Source: a virus. From it: 33,760 nucleotides of DNA. This document shows, one piece after another, positions 15,457 to 24,625 of this stretch. The notes beneath the pieces are model-generated. The model saw nothing but the letters and a program-made list of their open reading frames with translations. It had not been told where the DNA came from and did no database searches. Location: IMG/VR virus record IMGVR_UViG_3300009502_000130, positions 1 through 33,760 of that record; one strand, 5' to 3'. Positions within the stretch are counted from its first letter, which is position 1. The number at the start of each line of letters is the position of its first letter. A program made the position numbers and the translations under genes.

Positions 15457-16244
15457 GGAATTTATTGCTTTTTCGGATATTGTCATCTCTCCATAAAGGT
15501 TGATAATTTGTATAATGGCACGCTTTCAGAAATTGTTCTCGGTCTTCCAAATTGAAGATGGATATGGGAATGATATGGTCTAAGTGCCAGTTGCCATAGT
15601 TATTCCATGACATTCCATCTTGAAATTTAGATGCGATGTAATTTTTGAACATATCAAGTGAACATCCCAAATCTTTAACTGCGGATCCTACTTTTTGATT
15701 CCTGCGAATAGCCTTTGTTAATCTGGTTCTTAAGTTTCCAGCTAATCTGAATTTAATGTCTATCATTCGTCTCTTATTACAATAATTAGTATGATATTTT
15801 ATTATATCTGTTTTGTTTAGAGTGTAGTATTGTTTGTTATAGTTATCTATTCGAAATTTATTTTTGGTGCGATATTGTTTTCTTGGAACTTTATTATTAT
15901 GATAATACTTTATTGCCAATGACTTTAAGTTTTCTTTATTCTTTCTATAATAATCCTTGTTATAGTTCGGATTCTTTAAATAATAATTTTGTCCAAATTC
16001 TTTGCGTTTATTGGGATTTTTTAAATAATAATTTTTTTGAATTTGCTTAATTTTGTCCGGATATTTTAAGCGGTATGTGTTGCTTTGTTTGTTATGTAGT
16101 AACCTTCGCCTTTCTTTTTCCCCAATATCGTTGCATAGACTTAGCATTGAGTCTGGCTTTGTGTCGTTGGTAATAACGCTTTGCACGAAGTCGTTGTTGT
16201 CCGAGCAATTCGTCTTGTGTTCGGTTAAGTCTTTTTCTTCCCAT
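15407..16244 (-). pseudogene. HNH homing endonuclease, apparently frameshifted
   Basis: Two overlapping minus-strand frames together make one HNH protein. From the ATG at 16244, preceded by AAGGA 6 nt away, the first frame gives MGRKRLNRTQDELLGQQ and the basic RAKRYYQRHKARLNAKSMQR array, then stops at 16092. The second frame continues the array (YYLKNPNKRKE, YYRKNKENLK) into NWHLDHIIPIS...NYQPLWRDDNIRKSNK, a complete HNH motif. Joining them needs removal of one base, most simply in the G4A5 run at 16115-16123; the joined product is 278 residues. Alternatively, translation may start at the ATG at 16285, 4 nt after a TATTTATA box, entirely in the second frame. A sequencing error is possible. 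Confidence 0.7.
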
Positions 16245-16289
16245 ATAATTTCCTTTTCGTTTAAGGTTAACAAAGTGTTGTTCATGTGG

Positions 16290-16297
16290 TATAAATA
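16290..16297 (-). promoter_or_regulatory. TATTTATA late-promoter-like box upstream of HNH gene
   Basis: ACTATTTATA on the minus strand, 4 nt before an ATG at 16285 and 45 nt before the preferred ATG at 16244. Confidence 0.4.
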
Positions 16298-16363
16298 GTA
16301 CATCATAGAATAAAACGTCAGAAAAAAAAACGAAAATATTTTGGGAATGCCGTCTTGTCTTCA

Positions 16364-16371
16364 TATTTATA
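16364..16371 (+). promoter_or_regulatory. TATTTATA late-promoter-like box
   Basis: CATATTTATA ends 5 nt before the ATG at 16377; no Shine-Dalgarno is present. Confidence 0.55.
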
Positions 16372-16376
16372 TGTGA

Positions 16377-17132
16377 ATGAAAATAATTAAACTACAATCT
16401 CTCATTAAAGAATCTCTTTCCGAAGCCCATCAACAGGGGCATTGGTGGATCGACAATGGTGGTGATTTGCAACAATCAGGTGGTGAAAAAGAGATGAAGA
16501 CTGAGAAATGGAAGCATATGAAGGCTTCTGCGGATAAGATTGAAATCACCACGTGGGAACTTACTGCTCAAGACCTTGGTATTATTCTTCAAGGAATCAA
16601 AAAAATCATGGGTGCTGAAGAAACTGAAAAAGATCCTGATGCCGACGTTGGAAAAGATGGTTATACTGGTCCTCGGGTGGATATTATTCTCAAGAAGAAA
16701 GACAAATCTTTTAAGAATGTTCCACTTGGTATTTTGAAAACATGTTTACCTTCTCATATGAAGAACTATGAGAAGGGTAAAGACTCAGACCTTGCTGGAC
16801 CAGTAACTGAGGAATTTCATCATTTACATAAGGATTATCGACTCTACGAGGGTGACGATAGAATTACGGCTATTTTTGAGGATAATAGCAAGTTGGTTTT
16901 TGAGGTTCATTTCCATAATAACCACGGAGAAGATCGAGATAAATGGCGTCGTCAAGCGTTTTCCAAATGGAAATCTGCGGCCAATGAAATTTACAGAGAT
17001 GTTCAACTAACCGAAGCAGGAAATCCAATACAACGAAGTTGGAAAGAATGCTTTCAAGAAGCTCTTAAGCATCCCAAGCTTAAGGATTATATTCGTCAGC
17101 CTCATCATCAACCTGTCTTCGAGAAGAATTAA
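16377..17132 (+). CDS. Tagged late protein, unknown function
   Basis: Not recognised. The 251-residue protein starts MKIIKLQSLIKESLSEA, containing two consecutive (I/L)xE sites (IKE-S, LSE-A), the clearest capsid-targeting-like tag in the window. The body is hydrophilic, with alternating charged helices and strands and a His-rich stretch near 193-200 (EVHFHNNHGED). No known catalytic motif can be defended. It ends 4 nt inside the convergent fiber-like gene. The tag and late-type box suggest a head-internal or injected protein. Confidence 0.75.
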   Translation: MKIIKLQSLIKESLSEAHQQGHWWIDNGGDLQQSGGEKEMKTEKWKHMKASADKIEITTWELTAQDLGIILQGIKKIMGAEETEKDPDADVGKDGYTGPRVDIILKKKDKSFKNVPLGILKTCLPSHMKNYEKGKDSDLAGPVTEEFHHLHKDYRLYEGDDRITAIFEDNSKLVFEVHFHNNHGEDRDKWRRQAFSKWKSAANEIYRDVQLTEAGNPIQRSWKECFQEALKHPKLKDYIRQPHHQPVFEKN

Positions 17133-17815
17133 GTTACTCTTACTCGTTTGGCAATAAGATATGATCCCTGAAATACTGTAACCGTATCATTATTGTTTGA
17201 AACTGCGACTGCAATAGAAATAGTAGTTGTAGTAGATGGGTTAACGATACAAAGTTGTATTTGATCTGGTCCTGGTGTATTTATTTGAGTATGTACAAGT
17301 GTTGCCATCTTTGTATTTACAGCCGTTAATCTCTGGCGTGACGGAGTAGTAATAGCATTTAATTCTGTCATGACCCATCCTTCAACATCTCCTATAGTAC
17401 CAGCCGAAGATGATATTGCATAAACCATTCCACGATTGTTACTGCACTGAGTACTGAGATATGCTTCACATGTCCATGTCTCTCCTGCTTGCATGGTGAA
17501 TGATAACGGTGTTGCTGTTACTGCAATTTGGTCACCTGTGTGGGTAAAATTCGATCCAGATATTGCGGCAACCACAAAATCATTCAGATAACTTGCTGTT
17601 GTAGCATATGAGGCGCTTTCTGCTATTGAGGAAGAAACTGCTGAATGGACGCTTCCCGTGCCAGCAATAAAGGAGGCGGTATCTACCATTGCCAAATTGC
17701 CAAAGGCATCGGACACTATGATACTATTCGGCTGGACGTGAAGGGGGGCTTCCTCAAACGTCTGGTTCGCCGTTCGTCTTTCCAAGAAAATGTCTTTAGT
17801 ACTATATTGGCTCAT
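17129..17815 (-). CDS. Fiber/tail-associated structural protein
   Basis: The 228-residue protein has the composition of phage fiber proteins: rich in Ser, Thr, Ala and Val with few charges. A segment near 56-76 (SAVSSSIAESASYATTASY) matches Ala-Ser-Tyr repeats common in fiber and spike proteins, and a similar segment occurs in the big spike encoded upstream (SWASASISSSYASNA). The C-terminal half alternates strands, as in a receptor-exposed beta domain. It follows the gp15-like gene on the same strand, with AGGAAA before the ATG. It could be an adaptor, chaperone-like or small fiber subunit; the sequence does not decide. Confidence 0.7.
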   Translation of the reverse strand: MSQYSTKDIFLERRTANQTFEEAPLHVQPNSIIVSDAFGNLAMVDTASFIAGTGSVHSAVSSSIAESASYATTASYLNDFVVAAISGSNFTHTGDQIAVTATPLSFTMQAGETWTCEAYLSTQCSNNRGMVYAISSSAGTIGDVEGWVMTELNAITTPSRQRLTAVNTKMATLVHTQINTPGPDQIQLCIVNPSTTTTISIAVAVSNNNDTVTVFQGSYLIAKRVRVT

Positions 17816-17870
17816 TTGATTATTTCCTATACACTGTTTCCAAAAAATTCCACATTATAATGTAATTCCA

Positions 17871-19346
17871 TTACACTAGAGTTGCCGAAAGCGTATTTAT
17901 TCCTTCTGGTGGGTATCCATCTACTGGGCCTCTATCTGCACAGCTAGTTGCAGGAATTTTATCAAATGTTGCAATCGCCACTCGTCTCCATTCTTCACTG
18001 GTATAAATATAAAAATATTGGGCATCATACATTATGTCACCTTGATTTCCGTCATTCGAGAAATTAAATTCGGCAATGGCTACTTTTCGCCAATTGCCTT
18101 TAGTATAAATATAGAAGAACAATGTATTATACGCAACAGAACCTGGAGTTCCATATAAAGGAACATTATCTTCGCAAACAGGCGTAAATTCTGCAATAGC
18201 GACCCGACGCCATTTATGTTCGGTGTGTAGATAAAAATACTCAGCGTCATAAGACATATCTCCGTCTTGTCCGCCAGCGGCTTGTTGCATTGGAACTGGT
18301 ACAATACGCAAGAATAATGGAGAATTATCCACTTTAATGCCTACATGAGGTCCAGCATCGAGGATGCTATTATCCGTTATGCTTGTATCCATAGTCAGAC
18401 CTGGAGATGGAATAATGGTATCGTAACGAAGATTTGGGTAATTTTTGTTTCTCCATTTTTCAGCATTAGCAGTTATTTTGGATAGTTCAAAGTCGGTCTT
18501 TACCACTTCAAGACCCATAACAAATTTTTTCGGGGTCATTCGTTTTTGGGTTGTCATCTTGTGACGGTCTAAATAGGTCACGGAATCGGGGAGGATATAA
18601 CCATGAGTTCTTAAGTCAAATTCAGTTTTGACTGACCGTTCATCGCCAGCTTGTATTTCCACATTGTGGGTATAACCACCCTCGACATTAACACGAAATC
18701 GAAATCCTTTTCTGCTGCCCCAATAGTCTTGTGTGTTATAAATAATCGTCTGCATGATTTGATTCATTTGCTCAACAAGAGCAGTCCATACAATACAGTG
18801 ATAAGTAAGAATCATATGCTTTGGAACTAGCACATTGAAAATTTCATTGACGGGAGCATTCTGACCTGTAAGCGCACCAAATTTGGTGTATTTGTTCTTC
18901 TCCGAATATAATTTCATCACTGGCGTGTCGAGATAACGATTAAAAAACAATAATGACTGGTCATTCTCGGAGTTAGACCGTTTAAGAATCATAGCGGGTT
19001 GCATGATCTTACCTTGTTTATCACGGAGATATCCGTCTCGGGCCGAACTCACCCACCGTTCGGGGGGACCATAGAAAATAGGAACTTTGACTTGTTTGCC
19101 TACGTCGGTAATTTGAATTTGAAGTTGTTCAAGTTGAGTAAGAATGGTTTCATCAATATCATAAAATGTAATGGTAAAATCTTTCTGTCCATCCTTATCC
19201 CTGCGAATTTCTTCTGCGCGATTATTACTAACAAAGGCAGCGGGATCATTGTTAGTAATAAACTTTTCTGCACGATCAATAGGTTCTCTGATCATGTTAG
19301 GTGCAGGATTTGATTTATCCCCATGCCAAGACATCGAATTACCCAT
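17871..19346 (-). CDS. Tail sheath stabiliser/terminator (T4 gp15-like) with C-terminal repeats
   Basis: In T4, gp15 caps the tail tube and sheath and joins the tail to the neck. The first ~330 of 491 residues follow gp15 features: VGKQVKVPIFYGPPERW (gp15: VPITYASKEHF), EIFNVLVPKHMILTYHCIVWTALVEQM (gp15: SPIKMIYELSIFTRYEDDM), and RSVKTEFDLRTHGYILPD (gp15: RRIEWSLTFEVNGWMYPP). The C terminus carries three tandem units of the form YxxxxFYIYTxxxWRRVAIAEF (about 358-393, 394-432, 433-470), absent from T4 gp15 (272 residues). A related CLYIYTGTTW sequence ends the neighbouring spike. The AAAGGA before 19346 abuts that ATG, so initiation at the fifth codon (MSWHG) is also possible. Confidence 0.75.
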   Translation of the reverse strand: MGNSMSWHGDKSNPAPNMIREPIDRAEKFITNNDPAAFVSNNRAEEIRRDKDGQKDFTITFYDIDETILTQLEQLQIQITDVGKQVKVPIFYGPPERWVSSARDGYLRDKQGKIMQPAMILKRSNSENDQSLLFFNRYLDTPVMKLYSEKNKYTKFGALTGQNAPVNEIFNVLVPKHMILTYHCIVWTALVEQMNQIMQTIIYNTQDYWGSRKGFRFRVNVEGGYTHNVEIQAGDERSVKTEFDLRTHGYILPDSVTYLDRHKMTTQKRMTPKKFVMGLEVVKTDFELSKITANAEKWRNKNYPNLRYDTIIPSPGLTMDTSITDNSILDAGPHVGIKVDNSPLFLRIVPVPMQQAAGGQDGDMSYDAEYFYLHTEHKWRRVAIAEFTPVCEDNVPLYGTPGSVAYNTLFFYIYTKGNWRKVAIAEFNFSNDGNQGDIMYDAQYFYIYTSEEWRRVAIATFDKIPATSCADRGPVDGYPPEGINTLSATLV

Positions 19347-19393
19347 TCCTTTCTACAACATTCTTAAAATTAGAGTAAACATCTACCATATGC

Positions 19394-22300
19394 TTAAACC
19401 ATGCTTGAACTCATCCAAGTTGTTCCTGTATAAATGTATAGACATTTATTACCTACATTCACATATGCTGACCCTGTAAGAGTGATTGGAGTTAATACGG
19501 ATGTTGATGATGAATATGGAAGTTGGAACATATTGGTTACAGTTATTTTGGATGCTTCAACTCTTCCTGTATTGAAATATATATCGTTTCCAGAAGTTGA
19601 CCATATTTCAACATCATATGTTCCATAAAGTTGTCCCTTATCACTTCGAATTTTATAATTAACTATGCTAGATGAGAGTGTTATACTTGGATTCTTTAAC
19701 CAATTTATATTGCTTGGCCATGTTACATTATAATATGTATTTGGAACTGTTTGTACAGTCCGTATATTAATTTCTTCGTTTCTGGGAATTATGTTTTGTC
19801 CAATAGTATTGTTGACATCAGCATATGTCCCAACAATATAACTTCCAGTATTACTGAAATTTAAGATACATAAATTATCATCTAGATTTATTATATGATT
19901 TTTTATATTGAAGTTTATGGATGCGGTCGGATAATACTCAAATATTGAAACTTTAGAAAAAGTACCGGTTGATGTTCCAGGCGCAATACTTCGACTGAAT
20001 TCCATTGAAAAACTACCAGTTGGATTGATTAAACTTCCATTGGTTGTAAAATATATTCTGTGGTCACCGCCAGTATTGTGAATTGCATTATTCCATGTGA
20101 ATAATGGAACACCTCCTATTTTAACTTTGGCATCTGTCAATGCAGGAGAAAATACAATGGGTGCCGAATTACCTTCCTGACTAAACATATAATTAAAAAT
20201 ATATGTTTTGTTTGGCTGAAGTTGATTCGTAAAACTAGACGAGTATTGTACTAGCGATGCGGAATAATTGAAAGATAACATTCCATTGTATCCTGCCGAA
20301 TCATTATGCCAAATTGATCCGATATAAGCGAGTGCAGGATTTGAAAGAATATTCTTGCTAATATCAATATATGGAGTAATGATTGAATTTCTTTCCAATA
20401 CCAAATTATTTTTACTATAATTTGGAATGTTATAAAACCCATCTCTATAACTGTGAAGTGACGCGGGAAGTAACCATACTAGAGGAGTTGGCGTTCCAGC
20501 ATCATCATAATTGTTTTCAATACAATATGAGCTTACTAAGTCTGTATATTTGGTCAAATCAACTTGATGCTCCGAAGATGTATTGTATATATCACTATCT
20601 GTTTGAAATATAATTGGAATATTATTAAACCAATTCGCATAAGCATCTTGAAGCTCATTCGCGTTATAGTTATAATTAAATCCTTTGCGTTTTGAACTGT
20701 TGAAATTTATAAAAGTATTTCCCTCAATAGTTAAATGTGATGCGGATGTATAAGTTGAAATCGATTTAAACACAATACCATTACATCGTTGTGTATTACT
20801 GTTTTTATACTGTGCATAATAATAAGGATTATCAATTGTTCGTTGGAATATATTATGAATCTTATCAAAAAATGCAGACCCAACTGCTACGCAATTAGAA
20901 TACGCCTCTCCAGAAAATTGGGAAAATGACCTATTATATGATCCAGAAAAATATGCGTTATATATCACCATACTGGATACATTACTACCATAAATAGTAA
21001 CTCCACATGCATCGGAAATACTGGCAGGTATTAAACATTTAAATGTTGTTGTGGTTGGAACCTCAAGTATTGATACTCCTGGCAATTCGTCATAAGAAGG
21101 AGCGGTGTTTAAATATGAATATGGCGGTATAGAGTTGGCTATATGCACAGTAATTGATCCTGCCAGTTCATGTGCGGTAGAAGACGTAAAAGATGCAGTA
21201 ATATATCCGTTTGTACGTGTCGATAGAGATGCGGTTATTATTGATATATTTGCGATATTATGACCTATAATATTACCATTTATAGACCCGAGAAAATTTT
21301 GTAATTCCCACGGTGCATTTACTCCGACGGTTGCATTTATGCTTGGATAATATTCTTGCGTATATCTACTGGATGCCGCTGGAATTCTAATTGTATTATT
21401 TTGTATTACAATTTCTCCGCTCTTATGTTTATGGAGAATGTCTGTACTTTGGTTTGAGCCAACTATTATTGCATTTAATGTACCTTGGTTGCCATATAAA
21501 TCATCCGATAAATCTCTATCTAGTATTTGAATATAATTATTGCTAATAATATATTTATCCATAGAGCAAATGGCAGAACCTCCGTACGCAGGTATACAGT
21601 TTGCTACATCAATAAATGAATTTCCGTCAATAATCCTACTAAATTGCCATGTATCTTGACCAATACACGAATCCATCCCAGCAGCATAATTATTTTTTGT
21701 TACTGAAGCACCACCAAAAAAAGCGGCATATTCAAATAATCCAGATTTCATCTCCCACCTACCGTATGGGGTGCCATCATTAATTTTTTTCATCCTACCG
21801 CCAACAATTCTATTATCTGGCAAATAACGTATGTTGACTATCGCCCATTGGCCAATAGATCCAGTTTTATATCCATTGCCGGGAATAATTCCGTCCGATG
21901 AACCCGTCAAACTTTCATAAGTACAACTCGAACTTACAAATATCGATAAAATTGATCCATTCCACACACTTGCTGTGGATGGACATCTTGGATATAGATA
22001 TGCAATAGTACAATTTTCTACACTTGATAACAGTTCTACAGTTGATTCGCCAACTGGATTTCCATCTATATCTGTGACCGCAAGCATTGGAGAAATAGCA
22101 AATACAGTTTGGTTAGTACTAGGATTTTGATAATCTGGATTGCCAGGATTTGTAGCGATGCAATTTAACGCCCGATTTGGTTTAAATGTAGTTTGTGCAG
22201 TTACTGGCCACGGAAAAGTAGTGGTGTCTCTAAAACTACTAACATAAGGACACTTTTCAACTCCATGAGATACATCATACTGTAACCCTGGACTAAGCCC

Positions 22301-23479
22301 AGCACCAAAAATAAATCCTTCTATATATGAGCCGCCAATATCTGGAACGTTAATACTCGATGACAATTCTCCGTGGCTCACACCACACCCAAATCCTCTG
22401 GCTTCAATATGATCAAAAATTATATTTTCTCCAGCCAAATTAAATAAATTAATAGTACTTCTTACTTTATTCGCATATTGAGGAAGATAATATCCCCAAC
22501 TGTCAATGCTACCACTACTATTTGAATCTTTCGCCCAACCTTTCCAATTAAAACTACTATGTTTGGCTTGATTATCAAAATTACCATCAATAGTCATGTC
22601 GCAAAAGAGAACATTTCTTCTCATACTTGGTATTCCGCCCCAAGGAAAAGCACAAAGTTCTAACCAATCCGAATCAATAATAGAACTCTGCGAGTTTGCA
22701 TTCATGACCCATCTATTATTTCCTGGATTAATTTGAGTTTGATTGCCAAAACCGTCAAGTCCATCAAATTTTGAATAGTCAGTACTTCCCGAACCACATT
22801 CGGTTCCAATAGGTATAAAATTAGAACCAGACCCAGGCAACCAACGAATATTGTCTGGTAACAATGCAATGCCAAACATTGAAAAATAATGGCTATAACC
22901 ATAGGGAGAGTTATCCATTATTTTTAATGTAGTTCTTCCCATTCCCTTCCCCTTGAATGTAGTATTAGAAGGAACTGGTAACATTCCTCTTACAGCATAT
23001 GTTTTGGCATCAAATTCAATGACGCTATGACTCAGAGTACAGTTTTTAATAGCAATCCAATCGTCTGTAACACCATCACCAACGGCACCATACATTTCTG
23101 GGCGTCCAATGCTTGGAAATGCATTAACGGCATTTGAAGCATAACTCGACGAAATAGACGCAGAGGCCCACGAAGCAGAAATATTATATGAACCACCACT
23201 TACAACACCAGTGCCACCGCCATTTACAACATTTATTGCCCAAGAAGAAGTTCCGAACAATGATGAGGTATAATTTATTAAGTTTTTCCACTGCGAGGAT
23301 GTAACGCCCGGTAAATTATTAAGGTTATTATCAGTTAAACTCGAATAAATATAACCATTATAATGAGTTATATCATTAATATTATAGGAATAAGTCCCCG
23401 CCCAGTCAGGTAACGAGTTAATTTTGGATCGAATGCTTAATCCGAGTTCGCCATTAGAAAATGTTTGTGTTCTTGCCAT
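19394..23479 (-). CDS. Tail spike with pectate-lyase-like beta-helix
   Basis: A 1361-residue surface protein. The N terminus has a carbohydrate-binding-like segment (AGTYSYNINDITHYNGYIYSS, about 27-48) and a Gly/Ala/Ser-rich linker (SWASASISSSYASNA). It enters a beta-helix at about residue 130 with YGAVGDGVTDDWIAIKN, the start motif of pectate-lyase-superfamily tail spikes. The long middle is Asn/Ser/Gly/Ile-rich with irregular repeats, as in right-handed parallel beta-helices. It ends in CLYIYTGTTWMSSSMV, a short unit shared with the gp15-like protein. Such spikes bind or degrade host surface polysaccharide; no catalytic residues can be assigned. It lies between gp14- and gp15-like genes, a place with no spike in T4. 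A TATTTATA box is 28 nt before the ATG. Confidence 0.85.
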   Translation of the reverse strand: MARTQTFSNGELGLSIRSKINSLPDWAGTYSYNINDITHYNGYIYSSLTDNNLNNLPGVTSSQWKNLINYTSSLFGTSSWAINVVNGGGTGVVSGGSYNISASWASASISSSYASNAVNAFPSIGRPEMYGAVGDGVTDDWIAIKNCTLSHSVIEFDAKTYAVRGMLPVPSNTTFKGKGMGRTTLKIMDNSPYGYSHYFSMFGIALLPDNIRWLPGSGSNFIPIGTECGSGSTDYSKFDGLDGFGNQTQINPGNNRWVMNANSQSSIIDSDWLELCAFPWGGIPSMRRNVLFCDMTIDGNFDNQAKHSSFNWKGWAKDSNSSGSIDSWGYYLPQYANKVRSTINLFNLAGENIIFDHIEARGFGCGVSHGELSSSINVPDIGGSYIEGFIFGAGLSPGLQYDVSHGVEKCPYVSSFRDTTTFPWPVTAQTTFKPNRALNCIATNPGNPDYQNPSTNQTVFAISPMLAVTDIDGNPVGESTVELLSSVENCTIAYLYPRCPSTASVWNGSILSIFVSSSCTYESLTGSSDGIIPGNGYKTGSIGQWAIVNIRYLPDNRIVGGRMKKINDGTPYGRWEMKSGLFEYAAFFGGASVTKNNYAAGMDSCIGQDTWQFSRIIDGNSFIDVANCIPAYGGSAICSMDKYIISNNYIQILDRDLSDDLYGNQGTLNAIIVGSNQSTDILHKHKSGEIVIQNNTIRIPAASSRYTQEYYPSINATVGVNAPWELQNFLGSINGNIIGHNIANISIITASLSTRTNGYITASFTSSTAHELAGSITVHIANSIPPYSYLNTAPSYDELPGVSILEVPTTTTFKCLIPASISDACGVTIYGSNVSSMVIYNAYFSGSYNRSFSQFSGEAYSNCVAVGSAFFDKIHNIFQRTIDNPYYYAQYKNSNTQRCNGIVFKSISTYTSASHLTIEGNTFINFNSSKRKGFNYNYNANELQDAYANWFNNIPIIFQTDSDIYNTSSEHQVDLTKYTDLVSSYCIENNYDDAGTPTPLVWLLPASLHSYRDGFYNIPNYSKNNLVLERNSIITPYIDISKNILSNPALAYIGSIWHNDSAGYNGMLSFNYSASLVQYSSSFTNQLQPNKTYIFNYMFSQEGNSAPIVFSPALTDAKVKIGGVPLFTWNNAIHNTGGDHRIYFTTNGSLINPTGSFSMEFSRSIAPGTSTGTFSKVSIFEYYPTASINFNIKNHIINLDDNLCILNFSNTGSYIVGTYADVNNTIGQNIIPRNEEINIRTVQTVPNTYYNVTWPSNINWLKNPSITLSSSIVNYKIRSDKGQLYGTYDVEIWSTSGNDIYFNTGRVEASKITVTNMFQLPYSSSTSVLTPITLTGSAYVNVGNKCLYIYTGTTWMSSSMV

Positions 23480-23507
23480 AGGTTATATTTTGATTTGAAG
23501 TTATAGT

Positions 23508-23515
23508 TATAAATA
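23508..23515 (-). promoter_or_regulatory. TATTTATA late-promoter-like box before the spike gene
   Basis: GATATTTATA on the minus strand, 28 nt before the spike ATG at 23479. Confidence 0.45.
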
Positions 23516-23555
23516 TCGGGTCATAAGGAATATCTTAATTCCAAATGGAAAGTTG

Positions 23556-24044
23556 TTATGATTGACGCTCAACTAAGTCAATTTTAGATAAGCTTGTATA
23601 ATGTGTATTTACAATTATGGATAGGGATTTTGTTGGCTGACCTCCCAGAAATTGCTCTTGCACTACATCATCAATTTCGTGATAACGATCATTGAAATGT
23701 ATCAGATCGCCCGTTTGTGGAAAGAAATTGAGTGTCCGCAAATCTTTCTCCATAAACTTGAAGGCGACATTCTGTTTACGGTCAGGGCCGAAGTCATCGG
23801 CGTCTGTAGTAATGTCGGCTCGATCAACCAAACAAACTATATCAATACCTGGAAAATATTGCTTACCTGCCTTTGGACTGCTTTCACCATAAATATTGGT
23901 TTGAGTAACATCGGCGCACATTTTAAAAAGACGTACTTCCGTTTGTATTATATCTCCCAATAATTCCTGGTTGATCCCGTCAATAAATGAGATGTCCCGC
24001 TCCGAAAAATATCTTCCTGGAAGTTCCATTGCATTATTACCCAT
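23556..24044 (-). CDS. Neck protein (T4 gp14-like)
   Basis: The 162-residue protein aligns by eye with the first two-thirds of T4 gp14, a head-completion/neck protein. Parallels include INQELLGDIIQTEVRLFKMCADV (gp14: [21 protein letters not shown]), NVAFKFMEKD (hydrophobic-aromatic core) and LNFFPQTGDLIHFNDRYHEIDDVV (gp14: [23 protein letters not shown]). T4 gp14 is longer (256), so this version lacks the C-terminal part. It overlaps the upstream gene (24037-24519) by 8 nt and precedes the spike. Synteny with gp13- and gp15-like genes supports the call. Confidence 0.75.
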   Translation of the reverse strand: MGNNAMELPGRYFSERDISFIDGINQELLGDIIQTEVRLFKMCADVTQTNIYGESSPKAGKQYFPGIDIVCLVDRADITTDADDFGPDRKQNVAFKFMEKDLRTLNFFPQTGDLIHFNDRYHEIDDVVQEQFLGGQPTKSLSIIVNTHYTSLSKIDLVERQS

Positions 24045-24519
24045 GTATTTTCAAAAGCTCAAGGGCACGTGCTTCAATTACTTCTAATGCCATGTTCATA
24101 TTATGTAATTCAGTATCCATCAGTTTGCCTTTTGATGACAGTGATCTTACTAATTTTGCCGCTTGAATAATTTCTTTTGCTATTTTAATTTCTCGCTTTT
24201 CATTTGGGTCGGATATATCTGTTTCGCCAGGCATGTCTGATTTATCAAAATACTGCTGATCCTCATCATCCTTATAACCATATTCTTTGGCCAACATTCT
24301 AGCCTCTTGAATAGCAGTTTTCTTGGCTTCTTCTACACTCTTAATATAGCCAAGCCCAACCCCTTGCAGTTTCTTATATGAAAGTCGTTTGTCTCCTGCA
24401 CCAAAGACCTTCTTTAAACCTTCCCGAACAAGCTTTGCCTTGGGATTAACTTCATCAATACTCTCAGTTATGAGTTTGAATTGATTTCCACCGATATTTT
24501 CGAATAGTTTTTGTTTCAT
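24037..24519 (-). CDS. Tagged protein in the neck operon, unknown function
   Basis: Not recognised. The 160-residue protein starts MKQKLFENIGGNQFKLITES; ITE-S fits the prohead-protease consensus and the N terminus is basic/hydrophobic. The remainder is mostly helical and charged, with a Gly-rich segment (KKLQGVGLGYIKS, about 49-61). The ATG at 24519 is preferred over 24567 because the upstream extension would cross the TATTTATA box at 24543-24550. It overlaps the gp14-like gene by 8 nt, implying coupled expression and a virion role. Confidence 0.75.
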   Translation of the reverse strand: MKQKLFENIGGNQFKLITESIDEVNPKAKLVREGLKKVFGAGDKRLSYKKLQGVGLGYIKSVEEAKKTAIQEARMLAKEYGYKDDEDQQYFDKSDMPGETDISDPNEKREIKIAKEIIQAAKLVRSLSSKGKLMDTELHNMNMALEVIEARALELLKIHG

Positions 24520-24542
24520 ATACCTTAAAAATTTGTCTATCC

Positions 24543-24550
24543 TATAAATA
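24543..24550 (-). promoter_or_regulatory. TATTTATA late-promoter-like box before the neck operon
   Basis: TATATTTATA on the minus strand, 23 nt before the ATG at 24519. Confidence 0.45.
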
Positions 24551-24554
24551 TAAA

Positions 24555-24574
24555 TTGCCGCTATCAATCGGCAA
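24555..24574. repeat. Inverted repeat between divergent genes
   Basis: TTGCCG (24555-24560) and CGGCAA (24569-24574) are separated by 8 nt. It lies between the divergent neck operon and endonuclease promoters and has no T-run, so it could be an operator or chance. Confidence 0.35.
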
Positions 24575-24586
24575 TAATAAAATAAC

Positions 24587-24615
24587 TTGATGTTTTATTG
24601 TTTTTGACTTATATT
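24587..24615 (+). promoter_or_regulatory. Sigma70-like promoter for the endonuclease gene
   Basis: TTGATG (24587-24592), a 17-nt spacer and TATATT (24610-24615) lie 10 nt before the ATG at 24626; AAAGG falls between. Confidence 0.5.
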
Positions 24616-24625
24616 GAAAGGTAAT

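Noticed and set aside
24037-24567. Longer start (24567) for the tagged protein in the neck operon
   Set aside because: The extra 16 codons overlap the TATTTATA box and do not resemble the tag; the ATG at 24519 gives a tag-like N terminus.
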